Shown in pieces: positions 7,343-16,508 of a stretch of 44,139 nt of DNA. Every line of letters begins with the position of its first letter. Positions within the stretch are counted from its first letter, which is position 1. A program made the translations under genes and the position numbers. Source of the stretch: JAAYBR01 sp033813475 (lineage in GTDB: Bacteria; Hydrogenedentota; Hydrogenedentia; Hydrogenedentales; CAITNO01); contig JAPXRP010000010.1 in assembly GCA_033813475.1 (NCBI GenBank), positions 1 to 44,139 on the forward strand, in the 5' to 3' direction. The notes under the pieces were generated by a model, which worked only from the letters and a program-made list of their open reading frames with translations, made no database searches and was not told the DNA's origin.

Positions 7343-8719
7343 TCACTCGTCAGCGGCGGGGGCGGTCCGGTCTATGTCGTGCTTTTTGAGGCGGTACTGG
7401 AGGGTTTTGTAGGTGAGGCCGAGGAGTTCGGCGGCCTCCTTGATGCGGCCGCCGGCGCGGTCGAGGGCCTGGCGGATGAGGTCCTCCTCGAGGTCCTCCA
7501 TGACGAGGCCGCCGGGGGGCAGGAGGAATCCGCCGGTCTGGGGGGCGGGGGTGCGGAGCTTTTCGGGGAGGTCGTCCGCCGTGAGGCGGGGGGCGCTGGA
7601 GAGGATGAAGGCCTGCTCCAGGGTGTGCTCCAGCTCGCGGACGTTGCCGGGCCAGCGGTAGCGGCGGAAGGCGTCCATGACGTCGGGCGCCACCACGGGC
7701 GGCTCGATCCCCAGCTTCTTCCCGAGTTTCTCGCGGAAGTGTGCGACGAGCAGGGGGAGGTCCTGGATGCGGTCGCGCAGGGGGGGCAGCTCGATGGAGA
7801 GGACCTCGAGGCGGTAATAGAGGTCCGTGCGGAAGGCGCCCTCCTCGACGCGCTGCCGGAGGTTGCGGTTGGTGGCGACGATGACGCGCACGTCCACCTG
7901 GCGGGGCTTGGACGCGCCGACGCGCTCGATGACGCCGTCCTGGAGGACGCGGAGCAGCTTGGCCTGGCTTTCCAGGCGCATGTCGCCGATCTCGTCGAGG
8001 AAGAGGGTGCCGCCGTTGGCCAGCTCGAACTTGCCGGGGCGGCTGACCTCGGCGCCCGTGAAGGCGCCCTTCTCATGACCGAAGAGCTCCGACTCCACGA
8101 GGGTGTCGGGGATGGCGGCGCAGTTGACCACGATGAACGGCTTGTTCCGCCGGGGGCCGGAGAAGTGGATGTGCCGCGCGATGAGCTCCTTGCCCGTGCC
8201 CGACTCGCCGAGGATGAGGACCGTGCTGTTGACGTTGACGGCGCGGCGGGTGCGCTCGAAGACCTGGCGCATGGTGTCGCTCTGGCCGATGATGTTGCCC
8301 AGGGACACCGACTCGGTGACCAGCTCGCGCAGGCGCAGGTTCTGCCGCTGGAGCTCCGCCCGGTCGCCCGTGCGCGTCATCACCACCAGCAGCTCGTCCT
8401 TGTCGAAGGGCTTTTCCAGGTAGTCGGCGGCCCCCTCCTTCAGCGCCGTGACCGCCGTTTTCACCGTGGCGTGGGCCGTCATGATCACCACGGCCAGGTC
8501 CGGGCGGATCCGGCGCGCGGCCCGCATCAGCTCCAGGCCGTCCATGCCCGGCATCCGCATGTCCGTCAGAAGGATGTCAAAGTCGTCCTCCTCCAGCGCG
8601 GCCAGGGCCTCCCGCGCCTCCGCGCAGGGGCGCACGGAGAACCCCGCCACCGTCAGGATGTCGGCGATCACCTCCCGCTGGACCAGGTCGTCTTCTGTCA
8701 CAATCACGCGAAACGGCAT
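7343..8719 (-). CDS. sigma-54-dependent response regulator, NtrC family
   Basis: A 458-aa transcription activator with three domains. The receiver domain (residues 1-~120) has acidic D10-D11, phospho-acceptor D53 (LLTDMRMPGMDG), T82 and K104-like KPF. The AAA+ domain shows Walker A GESGTGKE, the GAFTGA loop that contacts sigma-54, and Walker B-like GGTLFLDEIGDM. The C-terminus is a Fis-type helix-turn-helix (GRIKEAAELLGLTYKTLQYRL). Start ATG at 8719 is chosen because the receiver domain begins there and AGAAGGA lies upstream; the longer ORF adds a low-complexity leader. No histidine kinase gene adjoins it, so it is an orphan in this window. I did not find a convincing -24/-12 promoter among the intergenic regions. 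Confidence 0.93.
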   Translation of the reverse strand: MPFRVIVTEDDLVQREVIADILTVAGFSVRPCAEAREALAALEEDDFDILLTDMRMPGMDGLELMRAARRIRPDLAVVIMTAHATVKTAVTALKEGAADYLEKPFDKDELLVVMTRTGDRAELQRQNLRLRELVTESVSLGNIIGQSDTMRQVFERTRRAVNVNSTVLILGESGTGKELIARHIHFSGPRRNKPFIVVNCAAIPDTLVESELFGHEKGAFTGAEVSRPGKFELANGGTLFLDEIGDMRLESQAKLLRVLQDGVIERVGASKPRQVDVRVIVATNRNLRQRVEEGAFRTDLYYRLEVLSIELPPLRDRIQDLPLLVAHFREKLGKKLGIEPPVVAPDVMDAFRRYRWPGNVRELEHTLEQAFILSSAPRLTADDLPEKLRTPAPQTGGFLLPPGGLVMEDLEEDLIRQALDRAGGRIKEAAELLGLTYKTLQYRLKKHDIDRTAPAADE

Positions 8720-8904
8720 GTGCGGAGCATTCCTTCTTGGGGGTGGCAGAGGCGGGAAACCGCCCCGTCCCCCTGAACAACGCATTTTAGCATGTCCCGG
8801 GGGGACGCCCCCACCCCCGGGCGCGGGCGGGTCTTTCCGGTCCTGCGGGGAATGTGGTAGGCTGGGGGGCGCGGTGGAAGGGTCCGCCGCACCCCGGAAT
8901 CCCC

Positions 8905-11406
8905 ATGCGCGAGCCCATGCACACCCCCCATCCCCCGGAGACCGCGACGGACGCCCTGTACGCGGACGTGGTGTTTGCCCTGCCGCTGGACCAGACCTTC
9001 ACCTACGCGGTGCCCGCTTCGCTGCGCGAGCGGGCGGCCCCCGGCATGCGGGCCCTGGCGCCCATGCGCGAGCGCATCGCCACGGGCTACATCACGGCAT
9101 TGAGCCCGCGCACGGACCTGGCCCCGGACAAAGTGCGGCGGCTGCTGGACCTGCCGGACGAGGAGCCGGTCTTCGACGCGGAGATGCTGGCGCTGTGCCG
9201 GTGGATGGCGGACTACTACTGCTGCTCGTGGGGCGAGGCGCTGCACTGCGCCGTGCCCGCCGGGCTGCGCTCCGGCGGGGCGAAGAAGGCCTACCGGCTG
9301 GTGACGGAGCGCGCGGGCGAGGGGCGGCTGTCGGAGCGGCAGGCGAAGATCGTGGCGGCTTTGTACGCCAAGGGCCCGCTGACGCGGGTGCAGCTCGCGC
9401 GGGCCGCGGGGGCGCAGGCCCTGAGCAACACGCTGATGGCGCTGGTGCGGCGCGGGCTGGTGGTCGAGGAGGAGGCGAAAGAGGAGGGGGGCGTCTCCAT
9501 CATGACGGAGACCTGGGCGGTGCTGGTGGAGGAGGCGGTGCCGGATGCGGCGGCGCTGGAGGCGATGCAGCGGCGCGCGCCGAAGCAGGCGGGGGTCTAC
9601 CTGGACCTGCTCCACGGCGCGCCGGAGCGTGCGGCCTCGGAGCTGTACGACAGGCACCGGGTGGACGCGGGGGTGCTGGCGGCGCTGGAGAAGAAGGGGC
9701 TCATCGGGCGGGTGCAGCGGGAGATCTACCGCGCGCCGGACATGAACGCGCCGCCGCACGCGGCGGAGAAGTTTCCCCTGAACCCGGAGCAGCGCCGGGC
9801 CTTTGAGGCCCTCTGCGCGGCGGGGGAGTCCCGCGAGTACCGCACCTTTCTTCTGCGCGGGATCACGGGCTCCGGCAAGACGGAGGTGTACCTCCAGGCC
9901 ATCGAGCGGTTTCTGGAGCTGGGCCGCGACGCCATCATCCTCGTGCCGGAAATCTCCCTCACCCCGCAGACTGTGGGGCGCTTCTACGCGCGGTTCAACC
10001 AGTCCATCGCCGTGCTGCACAGCGCCCTGAGCCAGGGCGAGCGCTACGACGAGTGGCGGCGCGCGCGGCGCGGCGAGGTGCGCATCGTCGTGGGCGCGCG
10101 GTCCGCCGTGTTCGCGCCCCTGCCCAACCTCGGCATCATCGTGGTGGACGAGGAGCACGACAGCTCGTACAAGCAGGGCGAGACGCCGCGCTACCACGCG
10201 CGGGATGTGGCGATCATGCGGGCGCGCCGGCTGGGGGCCGTGTGCGTGCTGGGGTCGGCCACGCCCTCCGTGGAGTCGCGGCACAACACGGACCTGGGCA
10301 AGTCGGAGCGGATCGAGCTGCTCACGCGCGCCACGCGCGGCGCCCTGCCCCAGGTCCGGCTGGTGAACATGCGGGAGGAGGCCTCGGAGTCCCCCGGCCA
10401 GGTGATCCTGTCGCAGGCGCTGGAGCGGGCGGTGACGGACCGCGTGGCCGCCGGGGAGCAGTGCATCCTGCTGCTGAACCGGCGGGGCTTCGCCCCCTAT
10501 GTCCTCTGCCCGAAATGCGGGTGGGTGGCGGGCTGCGAGAACTGCCAGGTCAGCCTGACCTACCACAGCAGCGGCGGCGTGCTCCGGTGCCACTACTGCA
10601 ACGCGGAGCAGCCCAAGCCCGGCGCCTGCGCGCGGTGCGGGTTCCGCGGGCTGGCCTATGTGGGCCTGGGCACGCAGAAGGCGGAGGACTACCTCCTGCG
10701 CGCGTTCCCGGGGGCGCGGGTCGCCCGGATGGACGCCGACACCACGGCGGGCCGGGGCGGCCACGCGAAAATCCTCGGGCGCTTCGCCGCCGGGGAGATT
10801 GACATCCTCATCGGCACGCAGATGCTCGCCAAGGGCCACGACTACCCCGGCGTGACGCTGGTGGGGGTGATCAACGCGGACAGCGGCCTCGCGCTGCCGG
10901 ACTTCCGCGCCGCCGAGCAGACCTTCCAGCTTCTGACGCAGGTGGCGGGCCGCGCGGGGCGCGGCGACCGGCCGGGCACGGTGTACATCCAGACCTGGCA
11001 CCCGCTGCACTACGCCGTCGCGGCGGCGGCGGGGCACGACTACGAGACCTTCTACGCGACGGAGCTGGAGCACCGGCGCAAGGCGGGCTATCCGCCCTTC
11101 CGCCGGCTGGCGCATTTCCTCATCGAGTCGGAGGACGCGGAGGTGGCCGAACGTGAGGGGTTCCGCCTGCGCAACCTGGGCCAGGCGATTCTGCGGGAGG
11201 GGGATTTCCGGGGGATGGAGATTGTCGGTCCGGCCCCGGCGCTCATCCGGCGGGTGAACAAGAAATACCGCTGGAACCTCGCGCTCTTCTCGAAGAGCGC
11301 GGGGCGCATCAACGCCGCGGCCCGCCGCATGCGCGACGACTTCGCGCAGGGCCAGCACGCCAAGGTCAGCCTCAAGCTAGACCTCGATCCCTACGGGCTG
11401 TACTGA
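8905..11406 (+). CDS. priA: primosomal protein N' (replication restart helicase)
   Basis: An ~833-aa PriA, the superfamily 2 DNA helicase that reloads the replisome at stalled forks. The N-terminal 3'-OH-binding domain includes YADVVFALPLDQTFTY. Walker A is GITGSGKTE (~residue 319), and Walker B is VVDEEH with D415-E416-E417-H418. A zinc-binding insert has eight Cys in CPKC, CENC, CHYC and CARC. The C-terminal domain ends with GPAPALIRRVNKKYRW. The start is uncertain between ATG at 8905 and 8917 (the longer ORF starts at 8854); a short GGA before 8905 is the only ribosome-site hint. A weak -10 (TAGGCT, 8858-8863) lies upstream. It converges with the AT-rich R-M genes, leaving 38 bases between stops. 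Confidence 0.95.
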   Translation: MREPMHTPHPPETATDALYADVVFALPLDQTFTYAVPASLRERAAPGMRALAPMRERIATGYITALSPRTDLAPDKVRRLLDLPDEEPVFDAEMLALCRWMADYYCCSWGEALHCAVPAGLRSGGAKKAYRLVTERAGEGRLSERQAKIVAALYAKGPLTRVQLARAAGAQALSNTLMALVRRGLVVEEEAKEEGGVSIMTETWAVLVEEAVPDAAALEAMQRRAPKQAGVYLDLLHGAPERAASELYDRHRVDAGVLAALEKKGLIGRVQREIYRAPDMNAPPHAAEKFPLNPEQRRAFEALCAAGESREYRTFLLRGITGSGKTEVYLQAIERFLELGRDAIILVPEISLTPQTVGRFYARFNQSIAVLHSALSQGERYDEWRRARRGEVRIVVGARSAVFAPLPNLGIIVVDEEHDSSYKQGETPRYHARDVAIMRARRLGAVCVLGSATPSVESRHNTDLGKSERIELLTRATRGALPQVRLVNMREEASESPGQVILSQALERAVTDRVAAGEQCILLLNRRGFAPYVLCPKCGWVAGCENCQVSLTYHSSGGVLRCHYCNAEQPKPGACARCGFRGLAYVGLGTQKAEDYLLRAFPGARVARMDADTTAGRGGHAKILGRFAAGEIDILIGTQMLAKGHDYPGVTLVGVINADSGLALPDFRAAEQTFQLLTQVAGRAGRGDRPGTVYIQTWHPLHYAVAAAAGHDYETFYATELEHRRKAGYPPFRRLAHFLIESEDAEVAEREGFRLRNLGQAILREGDFRGMEIVGPAPALIRRVNKKYRWNLALFSKSAGRINAAARRMRDDFAQGQHAKVSLKLDLDPYGLY

Positions 11407-11444
11407 GGATGCAGATTACCTCAGAAGCGGCACCTTTCAATCCC

Positions 11445-12179
11445 CTATATGACTTGAATCCAGGTCTTATCGTATTTCAAAGAATCTAAAACGGTGTCTC
11501 TATCAATAATTGGCGGCTTTCTTATGCGCATAGCCAGCCGGTCAGAAGGAACGTCTTCAATAATTGTAAATTGAGATCCATGCGGTTGCCATGTGAAGCG
11601 ATGACAACCCGTGCTTCTGCTGATACCCTCTAAGTTATCTCTTTCATTCCATTGCCACTTATATTCGGTGTGATCATACATAATCGTGTCAAACTCAAAC
11701 ACTGCAACCTCTAATAGATCGTCAGACTTCAGCAGAACGATAGTTCGAAGGTTACGAAATAGTTTCTTTACACCAGCCACTCGTTCATTCCAAATAGACA
11801 GAACCTGCTGGCCGAGTACTGCAGGATCCGTATTGGCCACCTTGGACTCCCCAAAGGAATACACTGGAGAATTCCGACCCGAGATCAATCGAACGCGGGA
11901 CGCCTCAGAAGGCCGTTTGTTTTTGACAGTCTTTGCGCCCCATGCCGTCTGTTCATATACAACATCATCAAGCCCGACATTTGAAGGCTTCCACTTAGCT
12001 CCGATGACTCGCGCGAATATCTCCTCCCAGTCAGAGCCTTCCAGCCTAGTGGAGTTTCCACGTGTTGCCAAAAGATAAACAATTTCCCTTCCTAAAGCTA
12101 CCGGAAAGTCTGATGGGAACCTATTGAGTCTGTATGGAGGCTCGTATTTTTCAACGGTCTTTATTTTTGGCGTGTCCAA
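11445..12179 (-). CDS. putative type II restriction endonuclease
   Basis: A 244-aa protein I cannot assign to a named family. It overlaps the end of the cytosine methyltransferase gene by 29 bases on the same strand, as restriction partners often do. The start codon is TTG: an excellent ribosome site (GAGGAG, complement of 12188-12193) sits about 8 bases before it and no ATG competes. A possible nuclease core is GLDDVVYEQ (D71-D72) followed by AWGAKTVK (K83), which resembles PD-(D/E)xK enzymes although the acidic residue before xK is not obvious. The gene is much AT-richer than its neighbours, consistent with transfer together with the methyltransferase. A nuclease role is inferred mainly from context. 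Confidence 0.6.
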   Translation of the reverse strand: MDTPKIKTVEKYEPPYRLNRFPSDFPVALGREIVYLLATRGNSTRLEGSDWEEIFARVIGAKWKPSNVGLDDVVYEQTAWGAKTVKNKRPSEASRVRLISGRNSPVYSFGESKVANTDPAVLGQQVLSIWNERVAGVKKLFRNLRTIVLLKSDDLLEVAVFEFDTIMYDHTEYKWQWNERDNLEGISRSTGCHRFTWQPHGSQFTIIEDVPSDRLAMRIRKPPIIDRDTVLDSLKYDKTWIQVI

Positions 12180-13242
12180 GATATTTTCTCCTCTTTTCTA
12201 ATAGCCGCATCTGCTGTCCAAAGTCAACGCACTCATTTGGTTCTCCATATCTATGCTTATCAGTAATCGCTAAACTTTTTGCTTGGCGAAGAAGATGATA
12301 TATTACTGATTCAGCAACGGGAACAGGGAGGCTATTCCCTGCCTGCTTTCTAATGGTGCTATAACTGCCTTCAGTTCGAAATGTGTCAGGAAAGCCCTGT
12401 AATCTTAACATTTCACGTCCAGTTAGCCTGCGTTCTCCATTAACCAAGAGGTAGTTGTAGGACGCTCCAGCCCTCAATGCGCACGAATAAGGGTATGCAC
12501 TAATATGTCCTGACTTGTTCTCGTGCCAGATTGTTGTCTTATTCTGAAGGATCCCGGCTTTTTCTCGCTTCATTCTGATATATTCAGACGCATAGTATTC
12601 GTCGCCAACATCGCTTTCGAGGATGTCGTCGAGAGATGTCTGCTTAGGTGATTTAGTTGGCCATTCAAATTGTAGATCATTTTCTCGTGAACCTACAATA
12701 AATATCCTCTCTCTTTTTTGCGGCAATCCAAAATCAAGAGCATTCAGAATTTTATAGTGTACGAAATACCCTAAGCTCTTCAGAACGCTAAGTATTCTCT
12801 GAATCGTCTTTCCATTGTTGTGGCCTGCAAGTAGTTTGACATTCTCTAGTACAAAACACGAAGGTTGCTTTGTTTCCAAGATTCGGGCAATATCGAAGAA
12901 CAGCGTCCCGCGTGTATCGCTGAACCCCTTTCTGTGTCCAATTATGCTGAACGGCTGACATGGAAATCCCGCCAGAAGAATGTCATGGTCAGGAATAGTG
13001 CTTGCCTCGATTGTCGTGATATCTCCGTGCGGCAGCATCCCGAAATTCTCTCTGTAAGTGATCTGACACTCACGATCAATATCTGAGGCAAAGACACATC
13101 TTGCCTCTAACCCCATGCTCTTAGCCGCATTGCAGCAAGCGATGTGAAATCCTCCGATTCCACAGAACAGATCTATGAATCGAAGAGTCTTTGAAGTGCC
13201 GCTGCTTTCGCTCTTATGGCATTTTATGATGTTGCTTGGCAT
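12151..13242 (-). CDS. DNA cytosine-5 methyltransferase (type II R-M)
   Basis: A 363-aa C5-cytosine DNA methyltransferase with all main motifs in order: I FIDLFCGIGGFHIA (residues 22-35), IV GFPCQPFS with catalytic C95, VI ENVKLL, VIII QKRERIFIVG, IX RRLTGREMLRLQGFP and X KQAGNSLPVPVAESV. The segment between VIII and IX (target recognition) is short, about 90 residues. The start is the ATG at 13242 with CGGAGA upstream; the open frame continues further only through the end of lacZ and is not coding. Base composition is clearly AT-richer than both flanks (about 11410-13265). It is immediately followed by the overlapping putative endonuclease. It lies 38 bases downstream of lacZ on the same strand and could receive read-through. 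Confidence 0.93.
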   Translation of the reverse strand: MPSNIIKCHKSESSGTSKTLRFIDLFCGIGGFHIACCNAAKSMGLEARCVFASDIDRECQITYRENFGMLPHGDITTIEASTIPDHDILLAGFPCQPFSIIGHRKGFSDTRGTLFFDIARILETKQPSCFVLENVKLLAGHNNGKTIQRILSVLKSLGYFVHYKILNALDFGLPQKRERIFIVGSRENDLQFEWPTKSPKQTSLDDILESDVGDEYYASEYIRMKREKAGILQNKTTIWHENKSGHISAYPYSCALRAGASYNYLLVNGERRLTGREMLRLQGFPDTFRTEGSYSTIRKQAGNSLPVPVAESVIYHLLRQAKSLAITDKHRYGEPNECVDFGQQMRLLEKRRKYLGHAKNKDR

Positions 13243-13280
13243 TAACTCGATATCTCCGGTTATTCCTGTTGTCGCATACC

Positions 13281-16200
13281 CTACTCCACGCCGCGGCGGG
13301 CCTCCTGTTCGGGGGTGTTCTTGCCCGCGCGCAGGGGGGTCAGCCGGAAGCGGTATGCATAGGGCTTGCAGTCGAGGGTGTACTTGTCGAGGGGCTTCGC
13401 GCCCCAGCTGTCGTCGCCGCCCACGCCGGTCTGGCCCATGTCCACGTTGAAGGTGGTGAAGTCGCGGCAGGGCACGGAGCAGGAATGCTCGTTGCCCTCC
13501 AGGTCCTCCTGGGCGAAGGGCCACGCGCTGACCTGGAGCAGCGGCATGCCGACGGCGAGCAGGCCGTTCCCCGCGTCGTCCGTGAGGGCGGCCCAGCGCA
13601 CGTCCGTGCGGTTGCCCGTCTCCTGGGGCTCGACATAGGGGAACCATGCCTCCGCCACGGGGAGCGTGTGCAGGCCCACGGCCGCGCCGGTGAGGCGGTC
13701 CCAATAGGTTTCCTGGGGGCCGCGGCCAAACCACGCCAGGCGGCTGTACTGGGCGGGCAGGGCCATGCGCATGCCGAAGCGCGGCAGCTCGGGGGCCTTC
13801 TTCGACGGCTCAAACGCGTTGTCCACGACCACGTCGCCGTTGCCGTAGACCGTATACCGCAGGGTCTGCGCCGCGCCCGCCGCGCCAAGCGACAGTTTCG
13901 CGGTGATCTCGACGGTGTTGTTTTTCTCGGCGGCGTCCACCTTGGACACCTTGCCCTCGCCGACGGGGTCCTTCCACATTTTGAGGCGGCGCGGGGCGGC
14001 GTTGCCGTTGTCGTTGTCCGTGGGGGCGCGCCAGAAATTCGGCGTGAGCGGGGCGGCCAGCAGCTCCTGTCCGTCCACGGTCCACGAGGAGACCATGCCG
14101 GTCTTCTTGTCCACGGCCACGGCGAAGCCCTCGCCCGAGGCGGTGAAGCGGCCGCCGCGCTTGTCCAGCTTCACGGCGGGCAGGTCCTTCGCCGCGACCA
14201 CGGGGGCCGGGGCCGCCGCGCAGGGCAGCGGCATCTGGTCCCAGGCGACCTCAAACCCGGCCTCGGCCCAGGGCAGGTCCTTCGCCAGGGCGAAGGACAC
14301 GGTCAGGAAGGCCTCCTGTCCGGGACCGGGCGTGACGGGCGTGAACGGCACGGTGACCCCGGCCTCGCCCTTCGGCGGGATGACCGGCACGGGCAGTTCG
14401 CCGGACTGGACGGTCTTGCCGTCCACCTCGACCTTCCACGCGCCTTTGAGGAAGTCGGTGGCCACGAAGTCGTACTTGTTGACGATCTTCACTTCGCCCT
14501 TGGCGAGGTCCACGGGCACAACCTTGAGGTACTGGTAAACCTTCCTCACCTCCAGCGCCGAGGGGTGGAGCGTGCGGTCGGCGTGGACGATGCCGTTGCA
14601 GCAGAAATTGGCGTCGTTCGGCGTGTCGTTGTAGTCGCCGCCGTAGGCGTAGAACCAGTCCTCCTTCCAGCAGGCGGCGGGCTCCACCCGCGGCCCGCGC
14701 GGGTCGGCGAAGGGTTTTTTAATTCCCTGGTCCACGAAGTCCCAGATGCACCCGCCCATGAGGACCGGATGCGCCTCGATGGCGTCCCAGTAGTCCTGGA
14801 AGTTTCCGACGCTGTTGCCCATGGCGTGGGCGTACTCGCAGAGGAAGAAGGGCTTCTTCTCGCCCTTCTCCACATACTCCAGGAGCCCCGTGATCTTGGT
14901 GTACATCTCGCTGTGCACGTCGGTGTGCGTGTTGTCGCGCTCGTAGTGGATGGGCCGGCTCGGGTCCAGTTCCCGGATGAGCTTCGCCGACGCGGTGAAG
15001 TTGCAGCCGGGGCCGGCCTCGTTGCCCATGGACCAGATGATCACGCTGGGGTGGTTCTTGTCGCGCTGGACCATGCGCTCGATGCGGTCCAGGTGCGACT
15101 TCTCCCAGTCCGGCCGGTTGCCCAGCGAGACGTCCGGGTCGTAGCCGATGCCGTGGGACTCGATGTTCGCCTCGTCAATGACAAACAGGCCGAGGCGGTC
15201 GCACAGGTCGTACCACTCGGGGTGGTTCGGGTAGTGCGACGTGCGCACGGTGTTCATGTTGAGCTGCTTCATCAGGCGGACGTCGCGCTCCATGCTCTCC
15301 ACGGAGACCACGCGCCCCGTGTCGGGGTCGTGCTCGTGCCGGTTCACGCCCTTGATCTTGACGGGCACCCCGTTCACCAGGAACACACCGTCGCGCACCT
15401 CGACGCGCCGGAAACCGTGGAGGCAGGAATGCGCCTCGACGGTCTTCCCCGCCGCGTCCAGCAGCGTGAGCGTGACGGTGTACAGGCTGGGGGTTTCAGC
15501 CGACCACAGGGCCGGGGCGGACACGGCCGCCTCCGCCGTGGCCGCAGCCTCGGCCCCCGCCGCAGGCAGGGTGACGGGCAGGGTCAGGAAGGGCGACGCG
15601 CCGACGGGGTTCCCGGCGGGGTCGTACAGGTTCACGGCGACGGACAGTTTCTCGCCCGCCGTGCCCGACAGGTTGCGGACCTTCGCGGTAACTTTGAAGT
15701 TCGCGGCGTCGAGCGCGTCGTTCAGGTCGCTGTGAATGTGGAAGTCGCGGATTTGCGACGCGGCGGTGGAGTACAGGCACACGGGGCGGAAGATGCCGCT
15801 GAAGCGCCAGAAATCCTGGTCCTCCAGGTAGCTGCCGTCGCACCAGCGGTACACCTCGACGGCCAGCGTGTTCTCGCCGGGCTTCAGGAAGGGGGTGATG
15901 CGGAACTCCGCCGGGGTCTTGCTCTCCTGGCTGTAGCCCACCTTCTCGCCGTTGACCCACAGGTAAAACGCGCTGTACACGCCGCCGAACTGGATGAAGA
16001 CCTCGCGCCCGGCCCAGTCGGCGGGCACGGTGAAGGCGCGGCGGTAGGAGCCGACGGGGTTGTCGTCATGCGGAATCTTCGGCGGGTCGGCGGAGAAGGG
16101 GTACTTGATGTTCGTGTAGATGGGGGTGCCGTAGCCCTCCAGCTCCCACACCGACGGCACGGGGATATCCCTCCACCCGGAGACGTCAAAGTCCGGCTTG

Positions 16201-16490
16201 AAGAAGCCCAGGGGCCGGTCGGCGGGCTTAGGCACCCAGTTAAACTTCCAGGTGCCGTCCAGCGACATGCGCCAGGGCGACGCGTCGCGCGGCTGGGTCC
16301 GCGCCGCCGCCTCGTCGGGGAAGGGCATCTTCGTGCAGGAGGGGGCCTCTTTGTTGATCCCCACGATGTCGGGGTTTTCCCAGTCGGGGGTTTCCGCGCG
16401 GGCGCATCCCTGCGCCAGCACCAGCCCGGCCACGCACACCAGCCCCGCGCCCGCGATCATCCACAGCATTCGTCCCGCGTCCTTCTTCAT
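13281..16490 (-). CDS. lacZ: beta-galactosidase, GH2 (LacZ type), exported
   Basis: A 1069-aa family 2 glycoside hydrolase that cleaves terminal beta-galactosides. The N-terminus has a hydrophobic export signal with a possible lipobox (LVLAQGC, near residue 29), unlike cytoplasmic E. coli LacZ. Then come the sugar-binding domain (DGTWKFNWVPKP, SVWELEGYGTPIYTNIKYPF), immunoglobulin-like domains and the TIM barrel with acid/base E491 (WSMGNEAG) and nucleophile E552 (FFLCEYAHAMGNS). The C-terminal beta-sandwich domain 5 (GRGPQETYWDR) is intact. Length is typical of full LacZ. The symporter gene is 18 bases upstream on the same strand, so both form an operon for uptake and hydrolysis. The substrate could be other beta-galactosides. 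Confidence 0.93.
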   Translation of the reverse strand: MKKDAGRMLWMIAGAGLVCVAGLVLAQGCARAETPDWENPDIVGINKEAPSCTKMPFPDEAAARTQPRDASPWRMSLDGTWKFNWVPKPADRPLGFFKPDFDVSGWRDIPVPSVWELEGYGTPIYTNIKYPFSADPPKIPHDDNPVGSYRRAFTVPADWAGREVFIQFGGVYSAFYLWVNGEKVGYSQESKTPAEFRITPFLKPGENTLAVEVYRWCDGSYLEDQDFWRFSGIFRPVCLYSTAASQIRDFHIHSDLNDALDAANFKVTAKVRNLSGTAGEKLSVAVNLYDPAGNPVGASPFLTLPVTLPAAGAEAAATAEAAVSAPALWSAETPSLYTVTLTLLDAAGKTVEAHSCLHGFRRVEVRDGVFLVNGVPVKIKGVNRHEHDPDTGRVVSVESMERDVRLMKQLNMNTVRTSHYPNHPEWYDLCDRLGLFVIDEANIESHGIGYDPDVSLGNRPDWEKSHLDRIERMVQRDKNHPSVIIWSMGNEAGPGCNFTASAKLIRELDPSRPIHYERDNTHTDVHSEMYTKITGLLEYVEKGEKKPFFLCEYAHAMGNSVGNFQDYWDAIEAHPVLMGGCIWDFVDQGIKKPFADPRGPRVEPAACWKEDWFYAYGGDYNDTPNDANFCCNGIVHADRTLHPSALEVRKVYQYLKVVPVDLAKGEVKIVNKYDFVATDFLKGAWKVEVDGKTVQSGELPVPVIPPKGEAGVTVPFTPVTPGPGQEAFLTVSFALAKDLPWAEAGFEVAWDQMPLPCAAAPAPVVAAKDLPAVKLDKRGGRFTASGEGFAVAVDKKTGMVSSWTVDGQELLAAPLTPNFWRAPTDNDNGNAAPRRLKMWKDPVGEGKVSKVDAAEKNNTVEITAKLSLGAAGAAQTLRYTVYGNGDVVVDNAFEPSKKAPELPRFGMRMALPAQYSRLAWFGRGPQETYWDRLTGAAVGLHTLPVAEAWFPYVEPQETGNRTDVRWAALTDDAGNGLLAVGMPLLQVSAWPFAQEDLEGNEHSCSVPCRDFTTFNVDMGQTGVGGDDSWGAKPLDKYTLDCKPYAYRFRLTPLRAGKNTPEQEARRGVE

Positions 16491-16508
16491 GGTTCTGTCC
16501 CTTTGCGC

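Noticed and set aside
8704..11358. 884-codon open frame opposite priA
   Set aside because: Antisense shadow; priA is certain from helicase and zinc motifs.
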